DNA from: Smallanthus sonchifolius
Lineage: Eukaryota; Streptophyta; Magnoliopsida; Asterales; Asteraceae
DNA: 64,000 nt
Direction of reading: 5' to 3'
Assembly: GCA_023525975.1 (NCBI GenBank)
Contig: CM042042.1
Span: 4,905,501 to 4,969,500, forward strand
Positions 35,530-45,544 of this stretch are shown one piece after another; the stretch's first letter is position 1; the number at the start of each line of letters is the position of its first letter. A program made the position numbers and the translations under genes. The notes under the pieces are model-generated. The model was not told the DNA's origin, made no database searches, and was given only the letters and a program-made list of their open reading frames with translations.

Positions 35530-35747
35530 TATATAAATAATATGTTCGTGAGTCAGCTCGAACTCGATAAGCGAAGCTTAGGCTCGGGTTCGTTTGTTAA
35601 ACAAACTTGTTTTTAGGCTCGAGCTCGTTTGTTAAACAAACTTGTTTTTAGGCTCGAGCTCGTTTAGGCTCGAGCTCGTTTAAGCTCGGCTTTATTCGAG
35701 TATAGCGAGTCGATCTCGAGTAGCTTGGCTTGTTTACACCCCTAATT
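35530..35747. repeat. hAT-type MITE fragment with CTCGAGCTCGTTT repeats
   Basis: Repeats of GGCTCGAGCTCGTTTGTTAA about every 35 bp, ending GGCTTGTTTACACCCCTAA. The inverted end TTAGGGGTGTAAACAAGCC is a familiar end of plant hAT-derived elements. The left end is missing or degenerate. Confidence 0.55.
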
Positions 35748-35761
35748 ACACGGGTAGAAAC

Positions 35762-35997
35762 ATTTAATTCATAACCCTTTGGTGTTTCTTGAACGTGTGT
35801 AGTCACACTCATATGATGTCTTCCCATGGCGGGAACCAATCACAACCCGAGACACAATCCATAAACAAACCATGGACCATACCAACACTAAGAAGAAGGC
35901 AAGTCGATGGAGTCTGCAAACTCAAACAAGATTTACCTTCCTGTTGACCCGACACCGGCACCGGCACCGCTAAATCTTGAACATTCACAAAATGGGG
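35762..35997 (+). pseudogene. duplicated fragment of the MYB gene (intron 2 end plus exon 3)
   Basis: Closely matches 33547-33790: the end of intron 2, the acceptor, and the start of exon 3 (ATGATGTCTTCC, then GAGACACAATCC). Small indels break the frame. Because intronic sequence is included, this is a DNA-level duplication and not a retrocopy. The match resumes at 36400-36510 with sequence downstream of the real gene (34165-34275); the middle of exon 3 is missing, and an inverted-repeat element lies between. Confidence 0.85.
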
Positions 35998-36418
35998 TGA
36001 AGGATTACAAACATAGCTAAACCCTACCAAATAATAAAAAAAGAGAAATTCGTAAAAATGTTTTGACTCAATATTTCAACAAAATAAACATTAACCTTTT
36101 GGGTTTATCAAAATGAACATACTAAAATGAAGCAATCCAAAGACGCCACATACCACCTTTTTGTTTGACCCGGCAAGCACCTAGCCGCCAACCCTCCTAG
36201 TCGGCAAGCACCTAGCCGCCAACCTCCTTAGCCGGCAAACACCTAGCCGGCACCCGGCTAGCCACCACACATCTTCCGGCACCCATCTAGCCGCCAAACC
36301 ACTTATAAGGCTAAAGTCAATGTTTATTTTTGTTGAAATATTAAGTCAAAATGTTCATTTTGACGAATTTCCCTTTTTTATGATTATTTAGTAAGGTTTA
36401 GCTATGTTTGTAATCTTT
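35996..36418. repeat. inverted-repeat element with central minisatellite
   Basis: Arms of about 90 bp: GGTGAAGGATTACAAACATA at the left pairs with TATGTTTGTAATCTTTCACC at the right, continuing through AAATTCGTAAAAATG and ATATTTCAACAAAATAAACA. The centre (36171-36290) is a GC-rich minisatellite of GGCAAGCACCTAGCCGCCAA units (about five, diverged). Confidence 0.75.
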
Positions 36419-36510
36419 CACCTCATCTGTATACAAGACAATAATTTTCAGCTTGTTGTGTTGGTTCTTTTTTGATAACTTTGATGTTTAGTCTGGTTTT
36501 AAAGTTGAGC
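36400..36510 (+). pseudogene. duplicated MYB 3' flank
   Basis: Matches 34165-34275 (GTAATCTTTCACC, ACAATAATTTTCAGC, GTCTGGTTTTAAAGTTGAGC). It marks the right boundary of the partial MYB duplication. Confidence 0.8.
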
Positions 36511-36937
36511 ATTCAACTCCATCACCATAAATAAATTTCTTGGAATTCGACTTTGAAACAATGGTCGAAACCCTGGAATTTCTACAATATCTAAACCATC
36601 GAATCAATAATACTAAATAATAATAATTCAAATAATGTTCAAACTTCAAACACATGAAATTGGTTATCATTTTTGAACTCCTTGTTGTACTTATCTACAA
36701 TAACTAAAAAAAACGGATATTGAAGATCAAATCCAATCACCCTATTAAAAAAAACCGACGCACCATCGTAAGGGATCTGTACCATGTTAATCGACTGTTA
36801 GGTAAGCTTCTCTATTTTCAATTGATTTCCCTGATTCGTAATTCAATAATCGAACAAGCGAAGCCCTTGATTTGCAGCTCTAACAAATCACCATGAAAAT
36901 CTGTTAATCTGTACCATGAAAATCACCGTCTCTAACA

Positions 36938-37471
36938 ATGACATCAACGTGCTTAATCAAATCACCATTGTTCAACGATGTACTAAATGGAATTGCGCCC
37001 TACTCTACATTTCAAGTTGAAGGTCATCCATACAAGTATGTGTATTATCTTGTCGATGGCATATACCCGACCATGGCTACAATTGTCAAGTCGTTCAGCT
37101 TGCCGGATACTGATTCGAAATCCAGGTTCAAGATAGCACAAGTGGCAGCAAGGAAAGATGTCAAACGAGCTTTTGGAATGCTCAAAGGTAAATGGGTTGT
37201 AATTCAAAACCCGGCTCAAGCAATGCACCCTAGAAAGATTAGAAAAATTATGTACGCAAATGAATGCATTATATTGCACAACGTGATTATAGGGGATGAA
37301 GGGCAACCGTTATGTCCTTTTAATGTAAACGAGCTACCAAATGGAGATGGAGATTTTCAACTTAGCATGGACATGTGTCGAGAATTGCATAGTGAAGAAA
37401 CTCACCACCTACTACGAGAACATCTCGTGAATCATATTACGATAACTGACGTGTCAACAATTGACCATTAG
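36938..37471 (+). pseudogene. PIF/Harbinger DDE transposase C-terminal half
   Basis: A continuous 177-codon frame resembling the C-terminal half of Harbinger (DDE_Tnp_4, ALP1-like) proteins: VYYLVDGIYPTMATIVKSF holds the middle Asp, RKDVKRAFGMLKGKW the third catalytic position, and IRKIMYANECIILHNVII the conserved tail. The catalytic Glu of the usual VERAFG is Lys here. The N-terminal half with the first Asp is absent. Some family members are domesticated (ALP1), but the missing half and the E-to-K change argue for a dead fragment. Confidence 0.85.
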
Positions 37472-38783
37472 TTTTCTATTAGTTGTAATTTATTGAACAA
37501 ATGTATTGTAATATTTTTAATTTTATTGAAATCTGCTTTTTATTTAGTTGTATTTTTTTTTACTTTTAACAAATCTATTTATAACTTTAAAAAATAACAA
37601 TTAATAATTAATAATTTTGTGAAATAAAAAAAAAACTTGAATGACCCGGGTCATTCAAATGAGGGCGTTTCCACCTTTGAATGAGGCTTGAATGAGTGGA
37701 GAAGGGAGTGATGTGACGCCTACATGCACAAGAGAGAATATGAATAGCTCGGGTCATTCGAATAATCGCACCCTCCTCCCATTACTCCCTTACGTGTACA
37801 AATTTCAAATGATTCGAAACATATCCAAAACTTCATTTTTAAATCATGTTAGTTATTTGAATCTTTAAATAGGTCAAACTTATTTTGAAAACCTTTTATA
37901 TTTGAAATATATATCTAGTACCCTTAAGAGCATTTATACCAAGATCTCTATGTTTATTATTTAAAGTTTTCTTTTATTTTAAACCTGTATTAGGATCTCT
38001 ATTTTTAAATTTTATAGTTTATTAAATAAAGATTCTCTAAATATAGAGATTCATTTTCATAAATAATAAAATAAATGTTTGTGAGTGAGATAAAAATAGA
38101 GATAGAGAATGAGATGTGAGAGATTAAAACAAATTTGAAGATAAATTTGAAAAATGTGATATTAAGTTAAATTATAGAGATAGAGATGAAAAAAACTGAT
38201 AACTATTTTTTTATTCAATTTTCCCAAATATTTTGATCTATTCACTTTTTTTTAAATGAATTGTTAGTTTTTAAATGAATATATTGGAGTTATGAATAAA
38301 TTTGAAAACAAATAAAAGTCTATGTATTCATTTGAACTTTGTAATTATGGATTATTAGTTTTTTTTAGAACTATGAAGCCTAATAAACAAATCCTATGTA
38401 TCCGGCAATCTCAACCTTGGGAGCTTGGACCACCATTCAAACATGCACTAAAGGTATTCGATGAAACGTTTGAATCCAATCCGAAACATTAGGCAAGTTG
38501 TTTCTCTGCATCTAAATATCTAATTGATCATTTGTGTTTGATTAATTGATTTCCATTTGGTACACATGAAACATTAGTGATGATGGTGGCTATTAATTTG
38601 GTTATAAACAAATGGTTTTAAGCACGTATAAAAATCTTAATAATTTAATTGAATGCATACTAATTATATTTTCTTCATTATTATTGATATATTTGATAAT
38701 TAAGATTTTTAATATCAGTTATTACAATGTTAGCCTATATATAAAAATCCTTCAAGCAATATCTTTCTTCACCCTACTACAAG
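37472..38783. other. gene-free stretch after the Harbinger fragment
   Basis: Contains a 22-bp perfect palindrome centred on CCCGGG (GAATGACCCGGGTCATTC at 37641-37658), repeated in part near 37754, probably Harbinger-type subterminal sequence, then AT-rich DNA with no supported gene. Confidence 0.5.
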
Positions 38784-38930
38784 GATGATGATGCCTTCTA
38801 CAACCCATGATAATCCTATCGATGAAGAAGCTAACAAGGTCGTGATAGAAGCCAATGAGAACATATTCAAGAGAGCTCCCAATTCCTTCGGCATTACTTA
38901 CGGTTTGGCTTAAAAACCGTCAAAACCGGA
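38784..38930 (+). pseudogene. unidentified gene-family fragment 1 (NP-IDEEAN type)
   Basis: Short frame MMMPSTTHDNPIDEEANK, sharing the N-P...IDEEAN block with the three copies to its right. I do not recognise the family. It breaks after about 45 codons. Confidence 0.4.
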
Positions 38931-39009
38931 CCGTGAATACCCTTAATTCTTATGTTTTTACCTTATTTCTTTCACACTCTTAGTCATCATTCTTTATCGT
39001 AACAAAATT

Positions 39010-39165
39010 ATGGTGAACCCTTCTCGAATTGATGAAGAAGCTAATGCTCGGAGAGCTACTGATTCTTTCCGCCAATGTTGCAAATTTACTTCCGACAAGG
39101 AGCCAACCATTTCTATGGAGCTGTCAAATCCTTCCAGCAAGGCGGGCAAAATTACTTACGACCTA
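39010..39165 (+). pseudogene. unidentified gene-family fragment 2
   Basis: MVNPSRIDEEANARRATDSF, then after a frame change a block reading ANHFYGAVKSFQQGGQNYL. This parallels TYHIYEAVNSFQ in copy 3. It ends where the inverted copy begins. Confidence 0.45.
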
Positions 39166-39560
39166 CGAGAGCAACGAAATGCTGGGCTGCTGAAGACAAC
39201 CAATAGATCAAGACACACGTGACCTAGAGCATTGTTGCATCACGATGTGTGTCGAAACGAGTTTTGGGATTTCCTTGATATTTGATTGCTGTGAGAGCAA
39301 ATAAACAAGTGAAAACAAAGGTGAACGAAGTTGGGGCTTATCATTATCTCTAAATGCACCTTTTTGGAAGTAATCTTGGAACGAATTGACGGCTTCGTAT
39401 ATATGGTAGGTTCCTAGCTGGAGGTAACGTTGGCGGAGAGATTCAGAAGCACTCCTGGAGTTAGATTCTCCATCGATTACAAAAGGGTTCGTCATCATTT
39501 TGTTGGGATGAAAAAGATGACTGAGAGTGAGTTAGAATCGAACACATGACCTCAGAGAGG
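39166..39560 (-). pseudogene. unidentified gene-family copy 3 (inverted)
   Basis: Minus-strand frame from ATG at about 39498: MMTNPFVIDGESNSRSASES, RQRYLQLGTYHIYEAVNSFQ, FRDNDKPQLRSPLFSLVYLL. A probable exon junction (TTGTCTTCAG then CAGCCCAGCATTTCG) follows. It is a mirror image of copy 4. I could not identify the family. Confidence 0.5.
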
Positions 39561-39960
39561 CGAAGGTTATGTGTTTGATTCCGACTCACTCCCAGTCATC
39601 TTTTTTACCGTAACAAAATGATGACGAACCCTTTTGTAATCGATGAAGAATCTAACTACAGGAGTGCTTCTGAATCACTCCACCAACGTTACCTCCGGCT
39701 AGGAACCTACCATATATACGGAGCCGTCAATTTGTTCCAAGAGTATTTCTAACAAGGTGCGTTCAGGGATGACAGTACGCCCCAACTTCATTAAGCTTTG
39801 TTATCACCTGCCTATTCGCTCTAGCAGCAATGAAATACCAAGGAAACCCCCCAAATTCCTTTCGACACTCACAGTGATGCAATAATTCTCTCGATTACAT
39901 GTGTCTTGATCTTTGGATTGTCTTCAGCAGCCCAACATTTAGTTGCTGCCGTAGGTCTTG
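39166..39960. repeat. large inverted repeat (palindrome)
   Basis: The arms 39166-39565 and about 39578-39960 are reverse complements with scattered differences, separated by only about 12 bp (AGAGAGGCGAAGG). The arms contain the two outward-facing copies of the unidentified gene. Confidence 0.8.
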
Positions 39961-40055
39961 ATCCCGGGTATGCTTATTCCATCATTGCCCGTGTCGTGAG
40001 GATGGCTTCCCTGATTCTTTTGGTGATATCTTTGGCGTGCATTTTATATTTCTGA
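39600..40055 (+). pseudogene. unidentified gene-family copy 4 with C-terminal membrane segment
   Basis: Starts MMTNPFVIDEESNYRSASES, then RLGTYHIYGAVNLFQEYF and a TAA stop. A probable second exon after TTGTCTTCAG (39927) reads AQHLVAAVGLDPGYAYSI, then ARVVRMASLILLVISLACIL and a stop at about 40052; the last 20 residues are hydrophobic enough for a membrane helix. It has a premature stop, so is probably a pseudogene, but it preserves the fullest architecture of the four. Confidence 0.5.
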
Positions 40056-40234
40056 TCATCGACGCATACGTAACAACCCTAGCTAATGATCTATTGACAT
40101 TAATGTGTTCTATTTAAGACAGTGTAATTGATTAATAAAACACAACTAATACATTTTTTCGGCCAGGAACCAGGTACGCTGGACAACGAGTAGGAACCGG
40201 TTCGGGTTTGGGTCACGTACCGGTATGCTCCTAA

Positions 40235-40426
40235 GAGGCTAATGCGTTGTTTGATAGCCTCTCAAATTAAAAAGCTACCTCTGAATCGGTCAGAGATAGA
40301 AAGTGTTTGTTTCAGATTTTGTCAGCCTTTTAATAATTCATCCAACCTTTTAATGGTTCAGCTAAAAAATAATATTGAACTATTCAGAGCTCTTAATGTT
40401 AAATTTTTAATAAACCAAACAGCCCC
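40235..40426. mobile_element. Tourist-like MITE with TAA target duplication
   Basis: 192 bp flanked by TAA (40232-40234 and 40427-40429). The right end inverted reads GGGGCTGTTTGGTTTATT, typical of PIF/Harbinger MITEs; the left end GAGGCTAATGCGTTGTTTG is a diverged partner. Confidence 0.7.
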
Positions 40427-41123
40427 TAAGACTTGCTAATTTTCTCGTCATATTGTTGGGCCGTAAGTATCCACGAATAGCCTAATGAAGCCGGTTGAAG
40501 TCCATAGCTTCGGAGCCCAATACCAATAGCCCATTATTTGTTTTTAAGTGTTTGCCTTGGTTGGAGAACAATCTCATATACATAAAAAATCGAAGCCGCC
40601 TTTTTTTTACTCTCAAGGAATTGCTTGTCCAAGTTTGGACTTTCCCACCATTGTGTTATGCTCCCTTCGACCAACTAACATAACCAATTGAACCGAATTT
40701 TGTAATCACCAAAGAAACACAAACTTGTTACACACCTACAATACTATAAGCAGATGGAGCCGGATGGCTTAGGTGGCCAATGAGCCGTGATGGAGGAGAT
40801 GTCCGGAGGGGCGTTCGTCCGATCATCCGGACTTTGAACTCGTTCGAACGCGGTGGTGGTGGGACCTGGTACATAAAAAATATATTTTAAATGTTTTTTT
40901 ACATTTAATAAAAATAAATTGTTTTTAACTAATTTAATAAAAAGTAAATACATATAAATTGTAAGTTCTTTATTTAATTTAAATTTAGTTTAATTAAATT
41001 AGATTAAATTTAATTTAAAATATTGATTTTAAATTTCTAACGGCTAGTTTCACAATATAAATACAAATATTTCTTTCATATTCACCACTCCCTCAAACTC
41101 CGCCTTTCTTGGCACACACTACA

Positions 41124-41933
41124 ACATGGGATACTATCTTACAGATGAAATATATCCTGAATGAGTCACGCTTGTAAAAATCTTCACATACCGAGAGAAC
41201 TAAAAGATGGTGGAACTCAAAACACGTCACGAGTCAGTAAGAAAGTATGTTGAGCGGGCATTCGGTGTCCTCCAAGCTCGATGGCACATTATACAAGGGT
41301 CAACTAAAATTTGGAGCGCAAAGTAATAAGCGATATAATGTATGCATAGATTATATCTATACTATATAATAAATAAAGGTTTTCCATGTCACGTGTCATC
41401 TCCATATTAAATACACATTTATCTTTTAATAATAGTATATTTTTAAAGAAAATATCAATTATAGTAATAAACAAATTTAATTTGAAATATCACTTATTAT
41501 AAAAAACTTTGAAATCTAATTACGTAACTTTTATTTAAATCAAATAGTAAATGAAAGTCAAATTATATTAAATAATAATTAACGTATTTTCGAAACTCAA
41601 TTGTATATTAATTTTTACATATTTTGATTTTTTTATTCTTAGTATATGTAATACATTTTTACATCTATAATATATATAAATTTAGGAATTTCATGTATGA
41701 TATTTTTCACCCCATGTGTAATACACGGGGTTCTAAGCTACTTGCATAATATAATTGTAGAAGATGAAGAGAACACTATAAGTAGTTGGTCGGATGATAA
41801 GGTTGAAGAACCTGAATCACCAAACCATGGGCTGATAGTAGATTTCGAAGGTCGCTTGACAAGGTTTGAGAATGTACGTAATAACAAAGCTCATCATACG
41901 CTTCGGTGGGGGCATATGTGGTCTATTAAATAG
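41124..41933 (+). pseudogene. PIF/Harbinger DDE transposase interrupted by a Helitron
   Basis: Left part 41124-41355: MGYYLTDEIYPE, a TGA where Trp is usual, RKYVERAFGVLQARWHIIQG (catalytic Glu kept), then IMYA and a TAG. Right part 41742-41933: LHNIIVEDEENTISSW...LRWGHMWSIK and stop. The two halves join in frame across the Helitron at 41356-41741, so the transposase was still recognisable when the Helitron landed. A short frameshift is present near 41195. Confidence 0.85.
41356..41741 (+). mobile_element. non-autonomous Helitron inside the Harbinger transposase
   Basis: Begins TCTATACTATATAATAAATA, has CACGTGTCATC near the 5' end, and a 3' hairpin CCCATGTGTAATACACGGGG at 41711-41730 followed by TTCTAAGCTAC (CTAG decayed to CTAC). 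Inserted between A (41355) and T (41742), as Helitrons do. 386 bp, no genes. Confidence 0.9.
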
Positions 41934-41941
41934 TAGTTGGT

Positions 41942-42572
41942 TTATATATATTTTTTTTACTTTATGTATTTAGTTTATGTAAATTTTATTTAATTTATTT
42001 AATTTTTATTTTTAATTAATGTAACTTTTTTTTTGTTTATGTAACTTTTTATTATGCAAAATATAGAAATATATTATTATAAAAAAGTAATTTAGTTTAC
42101 TGAAGGTAAATGCAAAAGTATGTGATGGTGTGAAAATTCAGGTGTGTTTGAAAAATAATGTAGTATTGGAGTATAAATGATGGTTTTTAAGGATTAGTGA
42201 AAATCTTAGATGAAGCGTTTGTTAGTGTTTGTTGCATCCTGCATTGGAGGTGCTCTTACCTCCTCCTTGGATTATCTCAAGTGGATCTCCACCGTGGCAG
42301 TAGCGGGTGGGCTTCCCGCTATTAGTAAGCCCCAAAAGGACATGAATTAGGAAAAGTTAAAAAACGTTTTCAAAAAGTTTAAAAAATACGATTTTATGAA
42401 GAAGAAAAAAAACTAAAATAATGATTAAAAAAAACGTTTTTAAATAAGTAAAAAAAATATCAAAAAACTAAAAAAAGTTTTTATTAAGATTGGAACCACG
42501 AGTGTTAGCCTGCAACGACTTACGTATGCCCCCCCTAGAATTACAAACAACAATTAGGGACTCATTGGGATT
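41942..42572. other. gene-free stretch
   Basis: AT-rich. The piece near 42233-42256 (TTGCATCCTGCATTGGAGGT then GCTCTTA) looks like a Harbinger-type terminal repeat and may end the element carrying 41124-41933. A run of A/T homopolymer repeats lies at 42360-42480. Confidence 0.45.
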
Positions 42573-44379
42573 TGTGACGACACACGAAAGATTAGAACGT
42601 CTTTAAACATTCTAAGGATTAACGGTTAACCGAACGAGTGTACGGAAATACAGATTCCTTAATTAGGATGAATGCGTTTCACGATAAATGACAAATAATA
42701 TATTATAAATATAGCTCGAGCGTCTTGCCATTAAATAATGGCCTAAGGAAATAATATAATATATATATTATTTTAGATTTTAACAAAGTATTACAACAAA
42801 AATTTCACAACCAAAACAATAAATCTATTATTTTATTCGGAACATAAAAGTGTATAATAATTATATTATATATATATTTGCAAACTTTTATATTAAGTTT
42901 ATTAACGTGGCGAAAATAATATTTCAAAATGAGTTATAGTTTGAAAACAATGTTAATATATTATTTTATTAGTGATTTAAAACCATAAATATGGGTAACG
43001 AACCAAACCCGAGCCTACCGATGATTTCCTGGGCTAAAACAACTAATATATAATATAATAACACAGGGACTGATTTTCATTTGAAAACATTAGTTAAAAA
43101 TGATTTAAAAATAAAACAGTGTGGAGAGACTCGAACCTGGGTCTATCCCACACAAGCACATTCACTTAACCAACTCACCCCGCTAGGGAATCGTGATATG
43201 AACCAACCCAGAATAGTTTTAATCATCACGCCCCTGAGATCCCCCTCCCTTTCGAACCCGAGACCAAACCAACCCACCAAATCCATCGTTTTCAATAACG
43301 ATTGATCCAATTGACACAGGGGTTTTGTTCATTAGGGTAATTCGAACCTGCGGGTAAAGTTAATTGCAAAAGCAATAATCACAGAATCGATTATTTACGG
43401 ATTGAGTATTGAAACCCTAGGATATGAGTTTAAAATCGATTTGGATGATTCTGATAATGAAATGATTTGATTTCATGGGGTTATCAGTTAGAGAAGAACT
43501 ACGAATCAGATGGTGTAGTTTAATTTCATTAAGATTAATCGTAAGCAGGGGTTCGATTAAACCGAAACGCATATGAACCCTAGATTCAATCTGGGTTCAA
43601 TTTGATGATATAAGCCTTGGATTTCATAGGGCTTTCAATCCAGACATTGAGACGACACTAAGGATAAGTTCAATTTTATTATTTGATATCGGATTGATAG
43701 GGTTAGACTAAAACGAAGACCGTATGAACCCTAGATGTCGATTGCGTTAAATCCGATAATGTAAGCCCCAATTAGGTTAGGGTTTACGATCTTGATGTAA
43801 AAACGAAGCTAAAGGTAAATCCAATTACCTCAAACGATAACGAATTGATGGAGTTCGCGTAAAACCCAGACCTGTCGGCTTGTTCTTGCTTTCCGGTGGC
43901 TCCTGCTTCAATTCCGGCCGTAAAGGGATGTGAAACAGCTTCCATGGAGTTCGTATACAATGTGCAGAGTGTTGATTTTGAAAGTGATAGACCAAATAGC
44001 CGAATTGAGGAGTTTTTGAAACGGTTTCAACAGTTACGATTTGATTAGTCATAATTTGGTTTGATTACGAATCAATGATGGTGTTTAATGCGTTAAAGAT
44101 GCTCGTTAATGGTTTAATCGTGGTTAGCAGTTACGGATTTCAACAGGAAACGATTATGGGATTTGAATTTGGGCAAAATCGTGAGTTTGACTTTCTAAAG
44201 TCAAATAGATATTTAGAATTGGTTAATTACCATATTAGTCCCTCTGGTTTCATGCACATGAGTTTAGAAATTGGCAGAAATAGTCCCTGAAGTTTAGGAT
44301 TAGGTTAACCGGGTTAGGATTTAACAGAAAACTTAACGGAATTACTAACGGGATTATCGTGAAAAGTCGGATTGTCACA
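42573..44379 (-). mobile_element. large LTR (Tekay/Del-like) on the minus strand
   Basis: 1,807 bp bounded TGTGACGACACACG...GATTGTCACA. On the minus strand, immediately before TGTGACAATCCG, comes CTAGGGGATGA and further out TTTCGGGACGAAAATT, the arrangement found at the pol 3' end and polypurine tract of chromovirus-type elements. So this is a 3' LTR with about 60 bp of internal sequence (44380-44445) left. No target duplication can be matched. It includes the tRNA-like module at 43120-43190. Confidence 0.55.
43120..43190 (-). other. tRNA-like module inside the LTR
   Basis: On the minus strand AGTTGGTTAAGTG (43175-43163) resembles a tRNA D-arm/A-box region, and GGTTCGAGTCTCT (43138-43126) resembles the T-arm/B box. 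Spacing is roughly tRNA-like, but no complete cloverleaf with paired acceptor stem was confirmed, so it is not called as a tRNA gene. Confidence 0.4.
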
Positions 44380-44513
44380 TCATCCCCTAGTTGATAGAAT
44401 TTTCGTCCCGAAATTAAATAAATAAAAAAAATTTCCGAATGTCACATATAGTCCTAAGCTATATGATAGTATATGATAGTATAGCTTGGTATAGTATACT
44501 ATAGCTTAGTATA

Positions 44514-44789
44514 TGTAACACCTTAGGCAAACCCCATATCGTTCTGTTATGTTCTGTCAACGGGAGAGATGCTGGTTTCATAAGGAATGCCTCGCCTCAA
44601 GTACAACGCGTTTTGGGCTTAATGTTAGTGGATGAGAGGAGAACTCCACAGTTAAGCGTGCTCAGGTGGGAGTAATCCAAGGATGGGTGACCCTTGAGAA
44701 GTTTTCACCCGGGCAACCAAAAACAAATTCGTGAGATCTTAGGGGGGCAAAGCAAACAATATTGTCCGTACGAGAGGCCGGATGTTACA
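44514..44789 (+). mobile_element. Cassandra-type TRIM solo LTR
   Basis: 276 bp, TGTAACACCTTAGG...CCGGATGTTACA, flanked by a perfect GTATA duplication (44509-44513 and 44790-44794) made from the surrounding array. It contains a 5S-rRNA-like core. Only one LTR is present and no second is nearby, so it is a solo LTR. Confidence 0.9.
44615..44720 (+). other. 5S rRNA-like core of Cassandra with pol III promoter boxes
   Basis: AGTTAAGCGTGCTCAGG (44650-44666) matches the 5S A box. AATCCAAGGATGGGTGACC (44674-44692) spans the intermediate element and C box. Divergence from plant 5S RNA and the LTR context show that it is not a true 5S gene. Confidence 0.85.
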
Positions 44790-45544
44790 GTATATCTTAA
44801 TATAGCGTAGTATAGTATAGTATACGATAGTATAGCTTAGTATAATATAGTATAGCTTAGTATAGTATAGCTTAGTATAATATAGTATAGCTTAGTATAG
44901 TATAGCTTAGTATAATATAGTATAGCTTAGTATAGTATAACTTAGTATATGATAGTATAACTTAGTATAGTATAGTATAACTTAGTATAGCTTAGTATAG
45001 CTTAGTATAGTATAGTATAGTATAGTATAGTATGGTATAGTATAGTATAGTATAGTATAGTAGAGTATAGTATAGTATAGTATAGTATAGTATAGTATAG
45101 TATAGTATAGTATAGTATAGTATAGTGTAGCTTAGTATAGCATAGTATAGTATAGTATAGTGTAGTGTAGTGTAGTGTAGTGTAGTGTAGTGTAGTGTAG
45201 TGTAGTGTAGTGTAGTGTAGTGTAGTGTAGTGTAGTATAGTATAGTATAGTATAGTATAGTATAGTATAGTATAGTATAGTATAGTATAGTATAGCTTAG
45301 TATAGTACAGTATAGTATAGTATGGTATAGTATAGCTTAGTATAGCTAGCTTAGTATAGCATAGTATAGCTTAGTATAGGATAGTATAGCTTAGTATAGG
45401 ATAGTATAGCTTAGTATAGTATAGTATACCTTAGTATAGCTTAGTATAGTATCGTATAGTAAAGCCCACCAAGAGGTGGTTTTAAGAACGAATAATTAAA
45501 GAAATAAACATACCACTATATTAATAGTCAAACATTAACATGCA

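Larger units (their letters stand above)
44455..45465. repeat. TATAG pentanucleotide array
   Basis: About 1 kb of TATAG units with higher-order variants: blocks of pure TATAG (45003-45120, 45236-45290), a block of TGTAG (about 45160-45235), and mixed TATAGCTTAG units elsewhere. Interrupted by the Cassandra LTR at 44514-44789. Confidence 0.95.

Noticed and set aside
44615..44720. A genuine 5S rRNA gene
   Set aside because: Sequence is diverged, single, and enclosed by LTR ends with a target duplication, so it is the Cassandra module.
44795..45465. Possible CRISPR or telomere-like array
   Set aside because: Units are 5 bp with no spacers, and the motif is not the plant telomere TTTAGGG; it is a simple satellite.
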